This document shows, piece after piece, positions 8,413 to 16,053 of a DNA stretch of 45,744 nucleotides. The notes below the pieces were generated by a model. The model did not search any database. It was not told the DNA's origin and was given only the letters and a program-made list of their open reading frames with translations. Origin of the DNA: WHTX01 sp038255145 (GTDB lineage Bacteria > Actinomycetota > Acidimicrobiia > Acidimicrobiales > CAIXPF01); assembly GCA_038255145.1 (NCBI GenBank), contig JBBSLP010000050.1:1-45744 (forward strand). The letters run 5' to 3'. Numbering within the stretch: the first letter of the stretch is position 1; each line of letters opens with the position of its first letter. Made by a program: the position numbers and the translations under genes.

Positions 8413-9297
8413 TCAGCCGATGCAGTGGCTGGTGTGGCTGATCACCGCGTCGACGATCAGCGGCCACAGGGGCTGGGGCAGGTCGTGGCCCATGTCGTTG
8501 AGCACGAGCAGGTTGGCGCCCGGCACGAGCTCGGCGGTGCGGTTGCCACCGGAGACGTCGATGAGGCGGTCGGCCCGACCGTGGATGACCAGGGTGGGCA
8601 CGGCCAGGTCGCTCAGGCCCTTGACCCGGTCCCCCGACACCCGGACGGCGGCCAGCTGGCGCATGGCGCCCTCGGGGTAGAAGGCCCGGTCATAGGCCGC
8701 CCCCAGGCGCTGGGCGGCCAGCTCGGTGTCGTAGTAGCGGGGGCTCGAGTAGAGCTTGCCCCGCTGCACGGCGAAGTCGATGAAGGCCTGCTTCTCGGGC
8801 GGCGGCGGCGTGAGTAGGGCCTCCATGGCCTCGGGCGAGGCCTGGCCCACGTCGGGCTCACCCGTCGTCGACATGACCGACGTCATGGACAGCACCCGCT
8901 CGGGGTGCTCGATGGCCATGGTCTGCACGATCATCCCGCCCATCGACGCCCCGAGGATGTGGGCCTGCTCGATGCCCAGCTCGTCGAGCAGGCCGAAGGC
9001 GTCGTCGGCGAAGGTGGACAGGTCGTAGGGCACGGGCGGGTACTCACCCTCGCCCTCGGCCGCCAGGAACAGGGCGGCCACGTCGATCTCGACGCCGTCG
9101 AGGTGGGTCGACAGCCCGCAGTCGCGGTTGTCGAAGCGGATGACGAAGCGGCCGCGGTCGGCCAGGGCCTGGACGAAGCGCTCGTCCCACGCCGTCATCT
9201 GGGCGGTGAACCCCATGACCAGGAGCAGCGCCGGGTCCTCGGGGTTGCCGAAGGTCTCGTAGGTCAGCGTGATCCCGTTGCTGGAAGCGGTCGGCAT
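8413..9297 (-). CDS. Alpha/beta-fold hydrolase
   Basis: This 294-residue serine hydrolase has a complete catalytic triad: the nucleophile elbow GASMGGMI, the acid in IHGRADRLIDVSGG and the base in LNDMGHDLPQPLW. The oxyanion region follows MGFTAQMTAWD. A lid segment (about 145-200) lies between the core halves. This is the common soluble esterase/lipase-like subfamily of actinobacteria; the substrate is unknown. It is 23 bp downstream of oligopeptidase B on the same strand, yet has its own -10-like TAGAGT six bases before the ATG, so it may also be transcribed separately as a leaderless message. Confidence 0.9.
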   Translation of the reverse strand: MPTASSNGITLTYETFGNPEDPALLLVMGFTAQMTAWDERFVQALADRGRFVIRFDNRDCGLSTHLDGVEIDVAALFLAAEGEGEYPPVPYDLSTFADDAFGLLDELGIEQAHILGASMGGMIVQTMAIEHPERVLSMTSVMSTTGEPDVGQASPEAMEALLTPPPPEKQAFIDFAVQRGKLYSSPRYYDTELAAQRLGAAYDRAFYPEGAMRQLAAVRVSGDRVKGLSDLAVPTLVIHGRADRLIDVSGGNRTAELVPGANLLVLNDMGHDLPQPLWPLIVDAVISHTSHCIG

Positions 9298-9303
9298 CGC
9301 CGG

Positions 9304-9309
9304 ACTCTA
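9304..9309 (-). promoter_or_regulatory. Candidate leaderless -10 box for the alpha/beta hydrolase
   Basis: TAGAGT lies exactly 6 bp upstream of the ATG on the reverse strand, and there is no Shine-Dalgarno sequence. Confidence 0.5.
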
Positions 9310-9320
9310 CGACGACAGCT

Positions 9321-11462
9321 TCACCCGATGACGGACGGCTCCGCGGGCGAGGCTGGTTGGACGACACCCAGGGTCTGGAGCACGAAGGCCAACACGAAGG
9401 CCTCGTCCCGCCAGGCGTCATACCGACCCGAGGGACCCATGTGGCCGGCGCCGAGCTCGGTCTTCATCAGCAGGGTGTTGCTGTCCGTCTTCGTCTCCCG
9501 GAGGCGGGCCACCCACTTGGCCGGCTCCCAGTAGCTGACCCGGGGATCGTTCAAGCCCGCGGTGACGAGCATGGCCGGGTAGTCGACGGCCTCGACGTTC
9601 TCGTAGGGGGCGTAGGAACGGATGTAGTCGAAGTACTCCTTCGACTCGACCGGGTTGCCCCACTCTTCCCACTCCAGCACCGTCAGCGGCAACGTCGGGT
9701 CGAGGATGGTGTTGAGGCAATCCACGAAGGGCACCTCGGCCACCACGGCGCCGAAGTCCTGCGGCGCCTCGTTCACCACCGCACCCATGAGCAGACCACC
9801 GGCCGAGCCGCCGCGGATGGCCAGACGGGCGGGCGACGTCCACCCCTCGGCCACCAGGTGACGACCACAGGCGATGAAGTCGGTGAAGGTGTTCTTCTTG
9901 TGCAGGTACTTGCCGTCCAGGTACCAGTGGCGGCCGAGCTCACCGCCGCCACGGATGTGGGCGATGGCGAACACGAAACCCCGGTCCAACAACGAGAGCC
10001 GCACCGACGAGAAGTAGGGGTCCATGGACGACTCGTAGCTGCCGTAGCCGTAGAGCAGGGCGGGGGCGCTGCCGTCTCGTTCGAGGCCGACCTTGTAGAC
10101 GATGGACATGGGCACCTCGACGCCGTCGGGGGCGGTGGCCCACAGGCGCTCGGTGGCGTACTCGGAGGCGTCGTAGCCGCCCAACACCGGCTGCTGCTTG
10201 AGCAGGGTTCGCTCGTGGGTGTCGAGGTCGTAGTCGAACACCGAGGACGGCGTGACCATGGACTGGTAGCCGTAGCGCATGACGGTGGCGTCGAACTCGG
10301 GGTTCGAGGCGGCGGTGGCCGTACCCACCGCTTCGGGCTGGTCGATGGTGTGCTCGGCCCCATCAGCCAGGCGACGGACACGGATGCGGCGCTGGGCGTC
10401 GGCCCGCTCGAAGAGCACCAGGTGGCCGGTGAACACGTCGATGCCCGACAGCTTCACCTCGGGGCGATGGCCGATGACCTCGGTCCAGTTGGCCCGGCCG
10501 GGAGCGGTGTCGGGGGCTTCGACGAGCTTGAAGTTCTCGGCCCCGTCGGCGTTGGTGACGATGAGGAAGCGGTCACCGTGGTGCTCGAGGCTGTACTCGA
10601 GGTCCTGGGTGCGGGGCTCGACGATGCGGAAGGTGCCGGCGGGGTCGTTCGCCTCGAGGATCCACGCCTCGTCGGTGACCTTGGAGCCCAGGTGGAGGAT
10701 GAGGAACTGCTCGTCCTTGGTCATGCCCACGCCCAGGTAGAAGCGCTCGTCGTCCTCCTGGTGGACGAGGACGTCGCCGTCGTTGGGCGTGCCCAGGGTG
10801 TGGCGCCACAGCTGGTTGGGGCGCATGGCATCGTCGGGGCGGACGTAGAAGAACGTTGAGTCGTCGGCCGCCCACGCCGAGCCGTAGTACACGTCCTCTA
10901 TGCGGTCCTCGAGGTGCTCGCCGGTGCGCAGGTCCTTGAAGCGCAGGTCGTAGCGCTCGCCGCCGGTGGTGTCGGTGCCGTAGGCCAGGATGTGGTGGTC
11001 GAGGCTGACGTCGAACACGCCCACGGAGAAGAAGTCGTGGCCCTCGGCCTCGACGTTCTGGTCGAGGAGGATGACCTCCTCGGCGGTCTCGTCGTACGGG
11101 GCCCAACCGTCACCGTGGTCGCTGACCGCGCCCTGCAGCGACCTCGCGGCCCGGCGGCAGTGGATGGGGTACTGGGAGCCCTCTTCGGTGCGGGTGAAGT
11201 ACCACCACGGGCCCTTGCGGACGGGCACGGAGAGGTCGGTCTCCTGGATGCGGGCGCGGATCTCCTCGAAGAGCTGGTCCCGCAGGGCGGCCGTGGGGGC
11301 CATCTCCTGCTCGGTCCAGGCGTTCTCGGCCTCGAGGTAGGCGAGGGTGTCGGGGTCCTCGCGGTCGCGCAGCCAGTTGTAGGGGTCAGGCGTGACCTCG
11401 CCATGCACGTTCCGCTCGTAGGGAACCTGCTTGGCCACCGGGGGGGTCTTCTGTTCGGTCAC
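9321..11462 (-). CDS. ptrB: Oligopeptidase B (S9A serine peptidase)
   Basis: This roughly 713-residue cytoplasmic peptidase cleaves short peptides after basic residues (known for the family). The N-terminal half is a seven-bladed beta-propeller that restricts access. The C-terminal half is an alpha/beta hydrolase with IRGGSAGGLLMGAV (nucleophile Ser), GLNDPRVSYWEPAKW (Asp) and GAGHMGPSGRY (His). The motif AHIRGGGELGRHWY is typical. The open frame allows a TTG nine bases earlier, but GTG at 11462 is preferred: it is exactly 7 bp from a TACCTT -10-like box and there is no ribosome site. It lies between the PaaX gene (72 bp upstream) and an alpha/beta hydrolase. Confidence 0.93.
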   Translation of the reverse strand: MTEQKTPPVAKQVPYERNVHGEVTPDPYNWLRDREDPDTLAYLEAENAWTEQEMAPTAALRDQLFEEIRARIQETDLSVPVRKGPWWYFTRTEEGSQYPIHCRRAARSLQGAVSDHGDGWAPYDETAEEVILLDQNVEAEGHDFFSVGVFDVSLDHHILAYGTDTTGGERYDLRFKDLRTGEHLEDRIEDVYYGSAWAADDSTFFYVRPDDAMRPNQLWRHTLGTPNDGDVLVHQEDDERFYLGVGMTKDEQFLILHLGSKVTDEAWILEANDPAGTFRIVEPRTQDLEYSLEHHGDRFLIVTNADGAENFKLVEAPDTAPGRANWTEVIGHRPEVKLSGIDVFTGHLVLFERADAQRRIRVRRLADGAEHTIDQPEAVGTATAASNPEFDATVMRYGYQSMVTPSSVFDYDLDTHERTLLKQQPVLGGYDASEYATERLWATAPDGVEVPMSIVYKVGLERDGSAPALLYGYGSYESSMDPYFSSVRLSLLDRGFVFAIAHIRGGGELGRHWYLDGKYLHKKNTFTDFIACGRHLVAEGWTSPARLAIRGGSAGGLLMGAVVNEAPQDFGAVVAEVPFVDCLNTILDPTLPLTVLEWEEWGNPVESKEYFDYIRSYAPYENVEAVDYPAMLVTAGLNDPRVSYWEPAKWVARLRETKTDSNTLLMKTELGAGHMGPSGRYDAWRDEAFVLAFVLQTLGVVQPASPAEPSVIG

Positions 11463-11469
11463 GGCGAAC

Positions 11470-11475
11470 AAGGTA
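11470..11475 (-). promoter_or_regulatory. Candidate leaderless -10 box for oligopeptidase B
   Basis: TACCTT is 7 bp upstream of the chosen GTG start on the reverse strand. It would overlap the alternative TTG start, which argues for the shorter protein. Confidence 0.5.
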
Positions 11476-11534
11476 GTGGGGGGCAGGTTGCTCCAACCCC
11501 GGGTGCCCTCCGGGGCGGGCAGCCGGTCATGGGC

Positions 11535-12341
11535 TCAGGTGGCGCGCAGCCAGACGTGGAGCAGCTCCTGGTAGGCGGCGTACCACGAGCCGAAGCGGGC
11601 ACGGAGGACCGCTCCCGGCCAATCGACGGGGACGAGCTCGTCGGGAAGCTGGGCATCGGCCTGCAGGTGGCGCAGCACGGCCGCAGCCAGCACGAAGCCC
11701 CCGGCCAGCTGGTTCGACGAGCCGTCGGAGGCCAGGGCGCCTGTGGCCTCGTCGAGGGCGCCGACCAGGGCACGCGCCCGCTGGGCCCACGAACCCAGGT
11801 CCCACAGCCGCATCACCAGGGCCCCGGGGTCGGCCACCCTGGCCCCGTCGAAGCGCAGGCACTGGGTGTCGAGCACGGCGCGCTCGGCGGCCAGGCGACC
11901 GGGATCGAGGTTGGCGGGCCGGCCCCACACCCCCTCACGCACCTCGGCCAGGTGCAGGGCCGCCGCTGCGGCCCGCAGCTCGGCCCGCTCCGCTGCCGGG
12001 CGCCGTTCGGCCGCCACCACCCACAGCTCCCACGTCCCGTCCCAGGTCAGCCGGGCCCCGGCCCGGCCCTCGTCCAGGCGCTGCTGACGCTCGAGCAGGC
12101 GGCCCGACAGTCGGTAGCGACCATCCTCCAGCACCAGCTCACCCGAGGTGGCCATGCGGGACAGGGCCGTGCGGATGGTGCCCTCGGCGATGCCGAACAC
12201 GGCCCCCGCCCGCACCAGGCGGCTGGGCGACAGCCGGGGCGGACGGGTGCCCAGGAGCGTCGAGGCGATGACCGACCGGGCCGACAGCGGGCGCTCGTCG
12301 GCCACCACGCCGGCGCCGCCGCCATTACGACTCTGGTTCAC
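11535..12341 (-). CDS. PaaX-family transcriptional regulator
   Basis: This 268-residue regulator of the PaaX type has an N-terminal winged helix (SARSVIASTLLGTRPPRLSP, then VFGIAEGTIRTALSRMATSG and the wing LVLEDGRYRLSGRL) and the family's C-terminal domains (WDGTWELWVV; later FGSWYAAYQELLHVWLRA). PaaX proteins repress phenylacetate and related pathways and release DNA on binding an acyl-CoA ligand. Here the only partner in sight is the divergent desaturase 27 bp away, so a role in lipid desaturation control is likely but inferred. The start was taken as GTG at 12341, which has GATCAT six bases upstream; starts at 12308 or 12305 are possible. Confidence 0.85.
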   Translation of the reverse strand: MNQSRNGGGAGVVADERPLSARSVIASTLLGTRPPRLSPSRLVRAGAVFGIAEGTIRTALSRMATSGELVLEDGRYRLSGRLLERQQRLDEGRAGARLTWDGTWELWVVAAERRPAAERAELRAAAAALHLAEVREGVWGRPANLDPGRLAAERAVLDTQCLRFDGARVADPGALVMRLWDLGSWAQRARALVGALDEATGALASDGSSNQLAGGFVLAAAVLRHLQADAQLPDELVPVDWPGAVLRARFGSWYAAYQELLHVWLRAT

Positions 12342-12347
12342 GTGTCG

Positions 12348-12353
12348 ATGATC
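12348..12353 (-). promoter_or_regulatory. Candidate leaderless -10 box for the PaaX gene
   Basis: GATCAT lies 6 bp before the GTG on the reverse strand. The same hexamer and spacing occur before the MntA-like gene. Confidence 0.35.
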
Positions 12354-12354
12354 G

Positions 12355-12365
12355 TGTAACGTACA
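12355..12365. promoter_or_regulatory. Palindrome in the PaaX/desaturase intergenic gap
   Basis: TGTA-ACG-TACA is centred in the 27-bp gap and covers the TAACGT box of the desaturase; TACGTT, a second -10-like word, reads on the other strand. A regulator bound here would block both genes. PaaX autoregulation is the obvious guess. Confidence 0.45.
12357..12362 (+). promoter_or_regulatory. Candidate leaderless -10 box for the desaturase
   Basis: TAACGT stands 6 bp before the ATG at 12369, with no ribosome-binding site in the 27-bp gap. Confidence 0.55.
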
Positions 12366-12368
12366 GTC

Positions 12369-13340
12369 ATGGTCACGACCATGGTGCCACCCGCCGAGCT
12401 GCTGCCTGACGTGCTGCCCACGGATCGGCTCGGCCTCACGGCCAAGCCCAAGCCCCCGCTGCGCGACGAGCTGCGGGCCATCCCCACGGCTCGGGCCGCC
12501 TTCGCCGTGGTCAGCCTGCTGACCATGACCATCGGCATCCTCGTGGCTGCCGCCTGGCTGGCCAACCCCTTCGGCTACATCGCCGCCTTCGTGCTCGAGG
12601 GCGCCATGATCGTGCGCTTCAACATCCTCGGCCACGAGGCCGTGCACCGGACCCTGTTCCGCAACCAGCGCCTCAACGACTGGGTCGGCCGTTGGGTGCT
12701 CTCGTATCCGGCCTTCGTGGCCTTCGGGCTCTACAAGCGCTCGCACATGACGCACCACCGCGACGAGCTCGGCCCCGAAGAGCCCGACATGGCGCTCTAC
12801 GCCAACTACCCCATCACCCGTGATTCGCTACGTCGCAAGCTGGTGCGAGACGCCGTGGGCATCTCGGGTTGGAAGATCTTCAAGGGCCTGCTGCGGGGCA
12901 CCCGCAACCCGAAGACCCGCAAGGTGGCGTGGTCCATCGTCGGCGTGCAGCTGGGCATCCTCGCGGTCATGACCGCCGTCGGCCGTCCCGAGCTCTACCT
13001 GCTGTGGTTCGGGCCGTGGATGACCCAGTGGCGGGTGACCAACCGCCTGCGGGCCATCGCCGAGCACGCCGGCATGCACGCCTCCAGGGACCGGCGTGAG
13101 ACCACCCACCACGTGCGCCAGGGCGTCCTGGCCCGGGTGTTCATGGTCCCCTACAACGTCGGCTACCACATGGCCCACCACGTCGACATGGGAGTGCCGT
13201 GCTGGAACCTGAAGCGCCTGCACCACGAGCTCACCGCCTCGGGCTGGCTCATGCCGGACATCACGTACCCGAACTACCGCTCCCTGTGGCGCAAGCTCTC
13301 CAGCCGGGAAGCCGCCCCCGCCAACGTGGCCCCGAGCTGA
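12369..13340 (+). CDS. Membrane fatty-acid desaturase
   Basis: This 323-residue di-iron membrane desaturase has all three histidine boxes: HEAVH at 89-93, HMTHH at 126-130 and HMAHH at about 269, with extra histidines nearby. Hydrophobic segments at about 45-85 and 190-215 would span the membrane. It introduces a double bond into a fatty-acyl chain, or hydroxylates a related lipid, using O2 and electrons from a ferredoxin or similar donor; the exact substrate is not readable. A second in-frame ATG at 12381 exists, but 12369 fits the -10 spacing. Control by the divergent PaaX-type protein is likely. Confidence 0.9.
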   Translation: MVTTMVPPAELLPDVLPTDRLGLTAKPKPPLRDELRAIPTARAAFAVVSLLTMTIGILVAAAWLANPFGYIAAFVLEGAMIVRFNILGHEAVHRTLFRNQRLNDWVGRWVLSYPAFVAFGLYKRSHMTHHRDELGPEEPDMALYANYPITRDSLRRKLVRDAVGISGWKIFKGLLRGTRNPKTRKVAWSIVGVQLGILAVMTAVGRPELYLLWFGPWMTQWRVTNRLRAIAEHAGMHASRDRRETTHHVRQGVLARVFMVPYNVGYHMAHHVDMGVPCWNLKRLHHELTASGWLMPDITYPNYRSLWRKLSSREAAPANVAPS

Positions 13341-13356
13341 CCAGTCATCTGTCCGA

Positions 13357-13695
13357 TCAGCTGCCGGTTCCAGCCGAAGGCAGAGCCGACAACAGCTGGG
13401 GCAGGTCAACGGCGATGGTGGTCCACAAGACGTCGAGGTCGATGTCGAAGTAGTGGTGCACCAACCGATCACGCATGCGAGCCGCCGCTGACCACGGGAC
13501 ATCTGGATGGTCGGCCCGGGTCGTCGGCGACACCTGCTTGGCTGCCTCCCCGACGATCTCCACGAGCTTCGTCAGCGCCAGCCGCAACATGTAGTCGCTT
13601 TCGAGGTCGGCGGGTTCACGACCCTCTACGAAGCGGATCGCTGTCTCAGCCGCCTCGACCAGATGGCGCAGGCGTACGTCGTCGTCAGGCGGCAT
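13357..13695 (-). CDS. hepT: HepT-like HEPN ribonuclease toxin
   Basis: This 112-residue all-helical DUF86/HEPN protein carries the catalytic motif RMRDRLVHHYFDID (R-X4-6-H followed by Tyr). In characterised pairs HepT cleaves RNA and is neutralised by tri-AMPylation of the Tyr next to the motif by its MntA partner. The start at 13695 lies inside the end of the partner gene (11-bp overlap), so the two are translated together, antitoxin first. The longer frame to 13749 only reads through the partner. The convergent desaturase ends 16 bp away. Confidence 0.88.
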   Translation of the reverse strand: MPPDDDVRLRHLVEAAETAIRFVEGREPADLESDYMLRLALTKLVEIVGEAAKQVSPTTRADHPDVPWSAAARMRDRLVHHYFDIDLDVLWTTIAVDLPQLLSALPSAGTGS

Positions 13696-13990
13696 AGAGC
13701 TGCTTTGCGGCTCGACGCACGTCGTCCCTGAAGAAGCGGCTGAGATCACCGTACGTGCGGAGCTCGACCTCTCGGCCCAGCATCTCGCCGAGCTCCAGTT
13801 CCATGGCGGCGAGGGTCAAGAGGCCCGGGGCCCGCCCAGGCTGGAACTCCACCAGCAGGTCGATGTCGCTGTTCGGGCCGAAGTCGGTGCGCAACACCGA
13901 GCCGAACGCCGCCAGTCGCCGGATCCCGTGGCGTTGGACGAAGGCGGCCAGAGCGGCGTCGTCGAGCGCTACGCCCGGGCGAATCTCCAT
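13685..13990 (-). CDS. mntA: MntA-like minimal nucleotidyltransferase antitoxin
   Basis: This 101-residue minimal nucleotidyltransferase has the full catalytic signature GSVLRTDFGPNSDIDLLVEF (GSxxxRxD then SDxDL), with both metal-binding Asp residues. In known systems this enzyme AMPylates HepT and so disarms it. It is the first gene of a two-gene unit and overlaps hepT by 11 bp. GATCAT six bases before the ATG may be a leaderless -10 box. No mobility gene adjoins the pair. Confidence 0.88.
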   Translation of the reverse strand: MEIRPGVALDDAALAAFVQRHGIRRLAAFGSVLRTDFGPNSDIDLLVEFQPGRAPGLLTLAAMELELGEMLGREVELRTYGDLSRFFRDDVRRAAKQLYAA

Positions 13991-13996
13991 GGACCC

Positions 13997-14002
13997 ATGA
14001 TC
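13997..14002 (-). promoter_or_regulatory. Candidate leaderless -10 box for mntA-hepT
   Basis: GATCAT lies 6 bp before the ATG on the reverse strand, identical in word and spacing to the PaaX gene. Confidence 0.3.
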
Positions 14003-14042
14003 GCACCTTCAACATCCATGGCCAGCCATCGCCAGCAGCGGG

Positions 14043-15248
14043 TCAGTGGCCCGCGCCCTTGCGCCACGCGGCCTCGGCCCGGGCCACCACCTCACGTAGG
14101 GGCAGGCCCAGGGCCCGGGCCGCGGCGGCGGCGTCGTCGTGCTCGACCTTGGCCCGACCACCCTCCCCCACCTTGACCCGCACCGACCGGCCATCGACGT
14201 GGACGTGGTCGATGTGGCGGTCCGACGCCCAGCGGTCGACCGGCCAGCTGCGCACCCCCAGGGTGGCCGTCTCGGCCACCAGCAGCGTCCGTAGCGGTTC
14301 GACCGACGCCGGGTCGGCCAGCACGGTGACGACGTGGCCGGGCCGGCCCTTCTTCATGGTCACCGGGCTGATCCAGGCGTCGCGGGCCCCCGACTCCAGC
14401 AGCCGGGCCACCACCCAGCCCAGGGTCTCGCCGCTGACGTCGTCGACCGTGGTCTCCAGCACCACCAGCTGCTCCGACGCCGAGGGCACGGCACCGGGCC
14501 GCGCCGCCGCCGCCTCACCGATCACGACCTGGACCAGGTTGGCCCGGTGGGGCAGGTCCCTCCCTCCGGCGCCGAACCCGGTGGCCCGCACCGCGCTCAT
14601 GGCCGGCAACGGACCGAAACGGCGACCCAACGCCACCAGCAACGCCGCCCCGGTGGGCGTGGTCAGCTCCATGGGCTCGTCGAGGCCGTAGGCGGGCAGC
14701 CCGCCCTCGGCCAACAGGGCCACCACCGCCGGCGGCGGGTTGGGCAGGATCCCGTGGGCGGCCCGGATGGTGCCCGTGCCCTGGGCCACGGCGCTGGCCG
14801 CCACCTCGTCGATGTCGAGGTCCTCCAACGCCAGGCACACCCCCACGGTGTCGACGATGGAGTCCACCGCCCCCACCTCGTGGAAGTGGACGTGCTCGGG
14901 ATCGACCCCGTGCAGCCGCCCCTCCACCCTGGCCAAGGCGGCGAAGGCGTCCAGCGCCCGCTGGCGCGCCCGTTCGGGCAGGTCAGCGTCCTCGAGCATG
15001 GTGCGGATGTCGGACCAGTGGCGATGGGGCTGGTCGGCCTCGGTCAGCGTCACCAGGGCCCGGGTGCCGGCCAGGCCGTGGCGCAGCACGGGCTGCACGT
15101 CGAGCGTCCACCCCGTCACCGGTAGGGCCCGCAGGCCGGCCTCGACGACGGCCACGTCGGCCCCGGCGTCGAACAGCGCACCCAGGGCCATGTCCCCGGC
15201 GATGCCCGAGAAGCAGTTGAACCACGCCAGCCGACCGGTGGAGGTCAT
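14043..15248 (-). CDS. larC: LarC, nickel insertion enzyme for the pincer cofactor
   Basis: This 401-residue LarC (DUF111) protein inserts nickel into the pyridinium dithiocarboxylate precursor, completing the nickel-pincer nucleotide cofactor (known from the lactate racemase pathway). Visible family features are WFNCFSGIAGDMALGALFD at the N-terminus, HVHFHEVGAVDSIVD, MELTTPTGAALL, and a C-terminal part with TVDDVSGETLGW and MKKGRPGH. In Lactobacillus LarC is split and joined by a programmed frameshift; here it is one continuous frame. The start ATG overlaps the larB stop in an ATGA, so the two are translationally coupled. Confidence 0.93.
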   Translation of the reverse strand: MTSTGRLAWFNCFSGIAGDMALGALFDAGADVAVVEAGLRALPVTGWTLDVQPVLRHGLAGTRALVTLTEADQPHRHWSDIRTMLEDADLPERARQRALDAFAALARVEGRLHGVDPEHVHFHEVGAVDSIVDTVGVCLALEDLDIDEVAASAVAQGTGTIRAAHGILPNPPPAVVALLAEGGLPAYGLDEPMELTTPTGAALLVALGRRFGPLPAMSAVRATGFGAGGRDLPHRANLVQVVIGEAAAARPGAVPSASEQLVVLETTVDDVSGETLGWVVARLLESGARDAWISPVTMKKGRPGHVVTVLADPASVEPLRTLLVAETATLGVRSWPVDRWASDRHIDHVHVDGRSVRVKVGEGGRAKVEHDDAAAAARALGLPLREVVARAEAAWRKGAGH

Positions 15249-16036
15249 CGCCCCTCCCCCACCGTGACCGGCACCGCGGCTGACGCCACGGCGCGATCCA
15301 GGCGGCCCAGCAGCCGCAGCACGGCGCAGGCCGCCCCGTAGCCGTTGTCGATGCCCACCACGGTCACCCCCGCCGCGCACGACGACAGCATGGACAGCAG
15401 GGCGGTGACCCCCTCGAAGGAGGACCCGTAGCCCACCGAGGTGGGCACGGCGACCACCGGAGCGGCCACGATCCCTCCCAGCAGCGAGGCCAGCGCCCCC
15501 TCCATGCCTGCGGCCACCACCACGGCGTCGACGTCCTCGAAGCGGTCGAGGGCGGCCAGCAGGCGGTGCAACCCGGCCACCCCCACGTCGGTCACCCGGT
15601 CGACGACCACCCCGTGGGCGGCGAGCACGACGGCGCACTCGGTGGCCACGGCCAGATCGGCCGTGCCCGCGGTGGCCACCACGACGCGACCCCGGCGGGG
15701 GCCGGCCGGCCGCCACACCACGGTGTGCCCGGTGGCCGCGCCCGTGGGGTGGGCGGCCAACACGGCGGCGATCTGGTCGGGCGACGATCGGGTCAGGAGC
15801 ACGGGGCCGTCGCCCCCCGCCAGCAGCTCACCAACGATGGCCACACACTGCTCCACCGTCTTGCCCGGGCCGTACACGGCCTCGGGCAGGCCCTGGCGCA
15901 GGGCCCGGTGGTGGTCGACCCGGGCCATGCCCAGGTCGGCGAAGGGCAGCTGGCGCAGCCGGGCGACGGCGGCATCGACAGGCACCCGCCCCGCAGCCAC
16001 GGCCTCGAGGAACTCGCTGAGAGCTCGTTCATCCAC
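15245..16036 (-). CDS. larB: LarB, nicotinate adenine dinucleotide carboxylase/hydrolase
   Basis: This 263-residue LarB carboxylates the pyridinium ring of nicotinic acid adenine dinucleotide and splits off AMP, the first step of nickel-pincer synthesis. Its C-terminal half is a PurE (AIR carboxylase)-like domain: VVVATAGTADLAVATEC, VAAGMEGALASLLGG, APVVAVPTSVGYG and GIDNGYGAA. The N-terminal helix VDERALSEFLEAVAAGRV supports GTG at 16036 as the start; the open frame continues to 16072 but would overlap pheA. It forms an operon with larC. The third gene, larE, and a racemase (larA) are not in the window. Confidence 0.92.
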   Translation of the reverse strand: MDERALSEFLEAVAAGRVPVDAAVARLRQLPFADLGMARVDHHRALRQGLPEAVYGPGKTVEQCVAIVGELLAGGDGPVLLTRSSPDQIAAVLAAHPTGAATGHTVVWRPAGPRRGRVVVATAGTADLAVATECAVVLAAHGVVVDRVTDVGVAGLHRLLAALDRFEDVDAVVVAAGMEGALASLLGGIVAAPVVAVPTSVGYGSSFEGVTALLSMLSSCAAGVTVVGIDNGYGAACAVLRLLGRLDRAVASAAVPVTVGEGR

Positions 16037-16041
16037 CTCAC

Positions 16042-16047
16042 TATCCT
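16042..16047 (+). promoter_or_regulatory. Candidate leaderless -10 box for pheA
   Basis: TATCCT is exactly 6 bp before the GTG at 16054 and lies in the 17-bp gap to larB, leaving no room for a ribosome-binding site. Confidence 0.55.
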
Positions 16048-16053
16048 GGCCCG

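Noticed and set aside
14043..15716. Longer LarC frame beginning upstream at 15716
   Set aside because: The added sequence is the Arg/Gly-rich antisense-like reading of larB in another frame; the ATG at 15248 overlaps the larB stop as expected for a coupled pair.
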